Positions 62,579 through 64,000 of a DNA stretch of 64,000 nucleotides are shown here, piece by piece; the stretch's first letter is position 1; each line of letters begins with the position of its first letter. The DNA lies in the NCBI RefSeq assembly GCF_039908645.1, contig NZ_CP150917.1, positions 4,537,501-4,601,500 on the forward strand. Direction: 5' to 3'. This stretch comes from Pseudomonas helvetica. GTDB lineage: Bacteria > Pseudomonadota > Gammaproteobacteria > Pseudomonadales > Pseudomonadaceae. The notes beneath the pieces were generated by a model. That model made no database searches and had not been told where the DNA came from. It saw only the letters and a program-made list of their open reading frames with translations. The translations under genes and the position numbers were made by a program.

Positions 62579-64000
62579 ATGCGTTATCAATTGCCCCCGC
62601 GTCGAATCAGCATGAAGCATTTGTTCCCCAGCACCGCACTTGCGCTTTTCATTGGCCTGGGCAGCTTGTCGCTGTCGCCCACTACGTTCGCAGCCAATAG
62701 CTGGGACAACCTTCAGCCCGATCGTGACGAGGTGATTGCCAGCCTTAACGTCGTCGAGTTGCTCAAGCGCCACCATTACAGCAAGCCGCCGCTCGATAAC
62801 GCACGTTCCGCGATCATCTACGACAGCTACCTGAAGCTGCTGGATCCGTCGCGCAGTTATTTCATGGCCAGCGACATCGCCGAATTCGACAAATGGAAAA
62901 ACCAGTTTGACGAGTTCCTCAAAAGCGGTGACCTGAACGCCGGGTTCACGATTTACAAGCGCTATCTGGACCGCGTCAAGGCGCGTCTGGACTTTGCCTT
63001 GGTCGAGCTGAACAAAGGCGTCGACAAGATGGACTTCACCACCAGGGAAACCTTGCTGGTCGATCGCAAGGACGCTCCGTGGCTGAAGACCACTGCCGAG
63101 CTCGACGACCTGTGGCGCAAACGCGTCAAGGACGAAGTGCTGCGGATGAAGATCGCCGGCAAAGACCCCAAACAGATTCAGGAAACCCTGACCAAGCGTT
63201 ACAAGAATCAGCTGTCGCGCCTGGACCAGACCCGTCCGGAAGACATCTTCCAGGCGTACATCAACAACTTCGCCATGTCCTACGATCCGCACACCAACTA
63301 TCTGTCACCGGATAACGCGGAGAACTTCGACATCAACATGAGCCTGTCGCTGGAAGGCATCGGCGCCGTGTTGCAGAGCGATAACGACCAGGTGAAAGTC
63401 GTGCGCCTGGTGCCGGCAGGCCCGGCGGACAAGACCAAGCAGGTTGCACCGGCCGACAAGATCATCGGCGTTGCCCAAGGCAGTAAAGAAATGGTCGACG
63501 TCGTCGGTTGGCGCCTGGACGAAGTGGTCAAGCTGATCCGTGGACCGAAAGGCACTGTGGTGCGCCTGGAAGTGATCCCGGCCAGCAATGCGCCAAACGA
63601 CCAGACCACCAAGATCGTCTCGATCACCCGCGAAGCGGTGAAGCTTGAAGATCAGGCGGTGAAGAAGTCGGTCCTCAACCTCAAACAGGACGGCAAGGAC
63701 TACAAGCTCGGCGTCATCGAGATCCCGGCCTTCTACCTGGACTTCAAGGCGTTCCGTGCCGGTGATCCGGACTACAAGAGCACCACCCGCGACGTCAAGA
63801 AGCTGCTGACCGAACTGCAAAAAGACAAGGTCGACGGTGTAGTCATCGACTTGCGCAACAACGGCGGCGGCTCCTTGCAGGAAGCCACCGAGCTGACCAG
63901 TCTGTTCATCGACAAAGGTCCGACCGTGCTGGTACGTAACGCCGACGGCCGGGTCGATGTACTGGAAGACGAAAACCCGGGCGCCTTCTACAAAGGCCCG
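62579..64000 (+). CDS. prc: Tail-specific carboxy-terminal protease Prc/AlgO (5' part)
   Basis: 474 residues are present before the right edge cuts the gene. A signal peptide (SMKHLFPSTALALFIGLGSL to TFAA) is followed by a helical N-terminal domain, a PDZ domain at about residues 240-330 (LEGIGAVLQSDNDQVKVVRL) and the start of the S41 catalytic domain (GVVIDLRNNGGGSLQEA). The catalytic Ser-Lys lies beyond the window. In P. aeruginosa this periplasmic protease degrades MucA and so affects alginate. The start is ATG 62579 or, giving a cleaner signal peptide, ATG 62612; neither has a good ribosome-binding site. Confidence 0.92.
   Translation, partial: MRYQLPPRRISMKHLFPSTALALFIGLGSLSLSPTTFAANSWDNLQPDRDEVIASLNVVELLKRHHYSKPPLDNARSAIIYDSYLKLLDPSRSYFMASDIAEFDKWKNQFDEFLKSGDLNAGFTIYKRYLDRVKARLDFALVELNKGVDKMDFTTRETLLVDRKDAPWLKTTAELDDLWRKRVKDEVLRMKIAGKDPKQIQETLTKRYKNQLSRLDQTRPEDIFQAYINNFAMSYDPHTNYLSPDNAENFDINMSLSLEGIGAVLQSDNDQVKVVRLVPAGPADKTKQVAPADKIIGVAQGSKEMVDVVGWRLDEVVKLIRGPKGTVVRLEVIPASNAPNDQTTKIVSITREAVKLEDQAVKKSVLNLKQDGKDYKLGVIEIPAFYLDFKAFRAGDPDYKSTTRDVKKLLTELQKDKVDGVVIDLRNNGGGSLQEATELTSLFIDKGPTVLVRNADGRVDVLEDENPGAFYKGP

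Overview
The window is about 64 kb of chromosome from a Pseudomonas of the P. fluorescens lineage. Evidence: high GC, dense housekeeping genes, the DUF3509 family, two families of short palindromic intergenic repeats typical of this group (cores GAGGGAGC..GCTCCCTC and GTAGGAGCAAGC..CGCGATG), and gene neighbourhoods I recall from P. aeruginosa (fumC-bolA-trhO; aroC-MFS-mtnBDC; minCDE-rluA-apeB to prc). I see no rRNA, tRNA, CRISPR array, transposase or prophage.

Layout. 1-5.8 kb: ABC exporter (cut by the left edge), DsbA-like thioredoxin, TrhO, BolA, a DUF2059 protein, fumarase C and a DMT transporter. 6-16 kb: polyphosphate:AMP phosphotransferase, MnmC, a YheU protein, a CsrA/Rsm paralogue, YnfA, an SDR enzyme, an LTA-synthase-like membrane protein and spermidine synthase. 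16-20 kb: ankyrin protein, a fatty-acyl-CoA synthetase, DUF3509 and a LuxR protein that is only a DNA-binding domain. 20-25 kb: an aroC-MFS-mtnB-mtnD-mtnC operon on the minus strand (chorismate; methionine salvage). 24.6-32.4 kb: hydrolase, tail-anchored unknown, PrmB, isochorismatase-like protein, Smr protein, FolE, glutaredoxin-like protein, and a divergent aminotransferase/MarR pair with twin operators.

32.7-43.2 kb is a purine catabolism island. It holds an AzgA-type purine permease, UraH, allantoinase PuuE, OHCU decarboxylase UraD, allantoicase, ureidoglycolate lyase, membrane urate hydroxylase PuuD fused to a cytochrome c domain, a urate-type NCS2 permease and a Tsx/OmpK outer-membrane channel. 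Together these cover uptake and the route urate to 5-hydroxyisourate, OHCU, allantoin, allantoate, ureidoglycolate and glyoxylate plus urea. A palindrome TTGTATACAA occurs before the permease and in the uraH/puuE divergent region.

43-54 kb: pirin, patatin, a lauroyl acyltransferase, minC-minD-minE, an RluA-family synthase, an apparently inserted glycosyltransferase-like gene, M18 aminopeptidase, a 58-residue membrane protein and a large MscS channel. 54.4-55 kb is a gene-free block with a strongly structured repeat. 55-61.4 kb is the most interesting locus: a GntR/UTRA regulator divergent from an operon for a complete ABC importer, a cytoplasmic alkaline-phosphatase-superfamily hydrolase and a HAD phosphatase. 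Its intergenic region carries DasR-like operators and a sigma-54-like promoter. The window ends in a quinone oxidoreductase and the start of the tail-specific protease prc/algO.
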